A DNA stretch of 6,217 nucleotides. Origin: Bacteroidales bacterium. GTDB lineage: Bacteria; Bacteroidota; Bacteroidia; Bacteroidales; WCHB1-69. The DNA lies in contig JAISDH010000101.1 in the NCBI GenBank assembly GCA_031264975.1, positions 1-6,217 on the forward strand, in the 5' to 3' direction. The notes below the pieces were generated by a model. It did not search any database. It worked only from the letters and a program-made list of their open reading frames with translations, and was not told where the DNA came from. Positions 6,185 through 6,217 of the stretch are shown one piece after another. Each line of letters starts with the position of its first letter. The stretch's first letter is position 1. The position numbers and the translations under genes were made by a program.

Positions 6185-6217
6185 GGCAACAGGCAGCAAG
6201 CAACAGGCAACAGGCAG
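6185..6217. repeat. GGCAACA/GGCAGCAA tandem repeat, inverted copy of the 290-370 tract
   Basis: GGCAACAGGCAGCAAGCAAC followed by AGGCAACAGGCAG is the reverse complement of the TTGCCTG/TTGCTTG tract at the left end. It runs off the end of the window, so its full length is unknown. Confidence 0.7.

Overview
The window looks like Bacteroidota chromosome, most likely from a member of the order Bacteroidales. Four things point there: a C-terminal type IX secretion (T9SS) sorting domain on the first gene, acidic residues just after the lipid-attachment cysteine of the third gene product, TAnnTTTG-type promoter elements with no clear Shine-Dalgarno sequences, and moderately AT-rich DNA with repeat-filled intergenic gaps. 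I cannot name a genus from the sequence alone.

Layout, all genes on the + strand. Positions 1-488 are non-coding and packed with dispersed repeats: a CAGGAT-type repeat, an 88-bp palindromic repeat, a CAGAT-type repeat and a TTGCCTG heptamer tract. They end in a plausible promoter. Positions 489-2807 encode a secreted M1-family zinc aminopeptidase carrying a T9SS sorting domain. After 24 bp, 2832-4868 encodes an N-terminally anchored (probably lipidated) gluzincin-type metallopeptidase with an HEFGH zinc motif, which I cannot assign firmly to a named family. A 304-bp gap (4869-5172) holds another CAGAT repeat, a strong hairpin and a possible 47-codon ORF that could instead be a structured leader. 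Positions 5173-5979 encode a lipoprotein with a SUMF1/formylglycine-generating-enzyme-like fold that lacks the catalytic cysteine pair. The tail (5980-6217) holds three more repeat blocks of the same families as the left edge; the heptamer block is inverted.

The first two genes look like an operon for extracytoplasmic peptide breakdown, one enzyme exported by T9SS and the other anchored to a membrane. The third gene seems a separate unit. Its C-terminus resembles the variable region of targets of diversity-generating retroelements (DGRs), in which a C-type-lectin/FGE fold displays hypervariable residues. No reverse transcriptase or template repeat is in the window, so this is a hypothesis to test against the flanking or whole genome. 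It and the unexplained conserved-looking leader ORF are the most interesting points here.
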